Source: Salicibibacter cibi (lineage in GTDB: Bacteria > Bacillota > Bacilli > Bacillales > Marinococcaceae). From it: a DNA stretch of 64,000 bases. The notes under the pieces are model-generated. The model had not been told where the DNA came from, did not search any database, and saw only the letters and a program-made list of their open reading frames with translations. The stretch covers positions 3,224,001 through 3,288,000 of the forward strand of contig NZ_CP054706.1 of NCBI RefSeq assembly GCF_016495865.1, in the 5' to 3' direction. A program made the translations under genes and the position numbers. Positions 62,803-64,000 of this stretch are shown piece by piece (position 1 is the first letter of the stretch; every line of letters begins with the position of its first letter).

Positions 62803-63885
62803 ATGCGAAAACTTGTAATAGTAGGCGGCGGCTACGGCGGGATGAAAGTCATGCAACAATTGAGCACTAAAGATTTGCCCCACGACTACGAGATTATCCT
62901 TGTAGATAAACTGCCCTATCACTGCTTTAAAACCGAATATTATGCGTTAGCTGCAGGCACCGAATCGGATCATGAAATCCGTGTACCTTTTCCAAAACAT
63001 GTTCGCCACCAATTCGGGACAGTGCAAAACATTGATCTCGCAGAGAAAAAAATAAGTATAACTACCGATCAAGCGAAGAGTGAAGTTCTGGAGTACGATA
63101 AAATCGTGATCGGTCTCGGGGCAACAGACAAGTATCATGGCGTTCCGGGTGCGAAAGAACATACATTTAGCATCCAAAGCATGGAAAATACCCGTCGTAC
63201 ATATGAAGCCATCAGCAATCTTCCTCCCCATTCCAGTGTTTCCGTTGTCGGGGCGGGTTTGTCAGGGGTAGAATTAGCTGCCGAGTTACGGGAAAGCAGG
63301 CATGACCTTAACATCCGTCTTTTTGACCGCGGGGAAACGATTTTGCCGATGTTCCCAAGGCGGCTGAGTACATACGTAACTTCTTGGTTTCAAAAACATG
63401 ACGTAGAAATCGTTAGCAATTCCGACATTACACGTGTTTCTGCCGATGCGCTCTACAACCATGACGAGCGAATCAAAGCAGATGCAGTGATCTGGACCGC
63501 CGGTGTACAACCCTCTAACGTCACCCGCGAATTGGACGTTGAAAAAGACGATAAAAAACAAATTATCCTCACCAAGCATCATCATATTCCGGATTATCCC
63601 GATGCCTTTGTCGTTGGAGACTGTGCGAGCCTTCCCCACGCCCCAAGCGCACAACTTGCGGAAAAACAGGGCGAGCAAATTGTTGACATCCTGAAACTGC
63701 AATGGAAAGGTGAAAAACTTCCGGACACAATGCCTGACTTAAAATTGAAAGGCACGCTTGGATCTCTTGGAAAGAAAAAAGGATTCGGCACGATGATGGG
63801 AGAAAAGGCTGCCGTCACCGGACGTGTTGCCCGCCTCTTAAAAAGTGGTGTTTTATGGATGTACAAGTACCATTCCGGTGTTTAA
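62803..63885 (+). CDS. yutJ: NAD(P)/FAD-dependent oxidoreductase (YutJ-like)
   Basis: A 360-residue NDH-2-like flavoprotein. FAD motif VGGGYGGMK at about 6-14, NAD(P) motif VVGAGLSGVELAAEL near 150, and FVVGDCASLPHA near 270. B. subtilis YutJ in the same neighbourhood is a relative of NADH dehydrogenase. Electron acceptor unknown. The ATG at 62803 follows AAAGGAG by 9 bp; the longer frame to 62737 is unlikely. Confidence 0.9.
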   Translation: MRKLVIVGGGYGGMKVMQQLSTKDLPHDYEIILVDKLPYHCFKTEYYALAAGTESDHEIRVPFPKHVRHQFGTVQNIDLAEKKISITTDQAKSEVLEYDKIVIGLGATDKYHGVPGAKEHTFSIQSMENTRRTYEAISNLPPHSSVSVVGAGLSGVELAAELRESRHDLNIRLFDRGETILPMFPRRLSTYVTSWFQKHDVEIVSNSDITRVSADALYNHDERIKADAVIWTAGVQPSNVTRELDVEKDDKKQIILTKHHHIPDYPDAFVVGDCASLPHAPSAQLAEKQGEQIVDILKLQWKGEKLPDTMPDLKLKGTLGSLGKKKGFGTMMGEKAAVTGRVARLLKSGVLWMYKYHSGV

Positions 63886-63888
63886 TAC

Positions 63889-63920
63889 AGCAGCTTACCT
63901 CTGGGAGGTGAGCTGCTTTT
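63889..63920. terminator. Bidirectional terminator between yutJ and yuzD
   Basis: AGCAGCTTACCT pairs with AGGTGAGCTGCT, followed by T4, between converging genes. Confidence 0.85.
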
Positions 63921-64000
63921 ATTTCGCCAAATGATCGATTTTTGAGTATATATCCTTCAATTTCGGATTCCCTTCGGCAACAACATCTCCATTAATGGCA
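63919..64000 (-). CDS. yuzD: YuzD-family protein (DUF1462), C-terminal end
   Basis: The minus strand from the window edge encodes NGDVVAEGNPKLKDIYSKI and stops at TAA (63919-63921). GEGNPKLKD is the ending of the YuzD/DUF1462 thioredoxin-like family, and yuzD lies after yutJ in B. subtilis. The rest lies outside the window. Confidence 0.82.
   Translation of the reverse strand, partial: AINGDVVAEGNPKLKDIYSKIDHLAK

Noticed and set aside
1..64000. tRNA, rRNA, classical riboswitches, T-boxes
   Set aside because: No conserved cores were recognised by eye in any intergenic region. A covariance search would be needed to exclude them.

Overview
The window looks like chromosomal DNA of a halophilic or alkaliphilic member of the Bacillaceae. 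Ribosome binding sites are strong and GGAGG-like, with some TTG/GTG starts, and secreted proteins and lipoproteins are very acidic. Several blocks keep the gene order of the Bacillus subtilis yug/yui/yum/yut regions: yugI-like S1 protein, pgi and yugN-like gene; alaR-alaT; yuiC-yuiB-yumB-yumC-yutM-like genes; dapF-yuzB-yutJ-yuzD. The genus is an inference (Salicibibacter-like or a related haloalkaliphile). No rRNA, tRNA or CRISPR array was seen.

Layout. 1-4.5 kb: a four-gene oxidoreductase operon (SDR, TetR regulator, SDR, quinone reductase) with a palindromic operator. 4.9-6.5 kb: a SAP-domain nuclease-like gene that appears frameshifted. 6.6-10.8 kb: perR-katA, the bdbD-bdbC disulfide pair, a VanY-like lipoprotein and a 51-residue membrane protein. 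10.9-18.7 kb: yugN-like gene, pgi, DUF378 and S1 proteins, an NSS transporter, htpX, a Fur-box siderophore-binding lipoprotein and a YtkA-like lipoprotein. 18.9-23.4 kb: ytpB-type terpene synthase, DUF3817 protein, alaT-alaR and a cysteine hydrolase. 23.4-31.8 kb is a decayed accessory stretch. It holds IS200 debris, an AHL-lactonase-like enzyme beside a zinc alcohol dehydrogenase, a dead copy of that dehydrogenase, a partial copy of a phosphodiesterase gene, luxS, nitronate monooxygenase and a broken SLC13 transporter.

31.9-40.2 kb: an AI-2E protein, an ABC-2 export system run with a LytTR regulator that carries a degenerate ABC ATPase domain, a glycerophosphodiesterase, an MFS exporter and bioY under a BirA operator. 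40.4-46.5 kb: the yuiC/yuiB/NDH-2/ferredoxin-NADP reductase/IscA-like block, a Spo0E-like phosphatase and mqnE of the futalosine menaquinone route. 46.8-52.5 kb: a dead TnpB, an ABC-F protein, a secreted protein and the remains of a HEPN/MNT toxin-antitoxin pair around a hairpin repeat array. 52.5-64 kb: a DUF3870/TPP enzyme/saccharopine dehydrogenase operon, leucyl aminopeptidase, a frameshifted CoA transferase, acyl-CoA dehydrogenase, dapF, yuzB, yutJ and the end of yuzD.

The most striking feature is the repeat content. There are four families: (A) a ~286 bp MITE with 6 bp target duplications; (B) a ~246 bp ISL3-type MITE with perfect 8 bp duplications; (C) a ~90 bp two-hairpin intergenic element; (D) a hairpin unit with a 52 bp period that occurs alone, in pairs or in arrays at four loci. 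Families A and C touch or nest at several places. Family D does not match any element I can name and is the best candidate for something undescribed.
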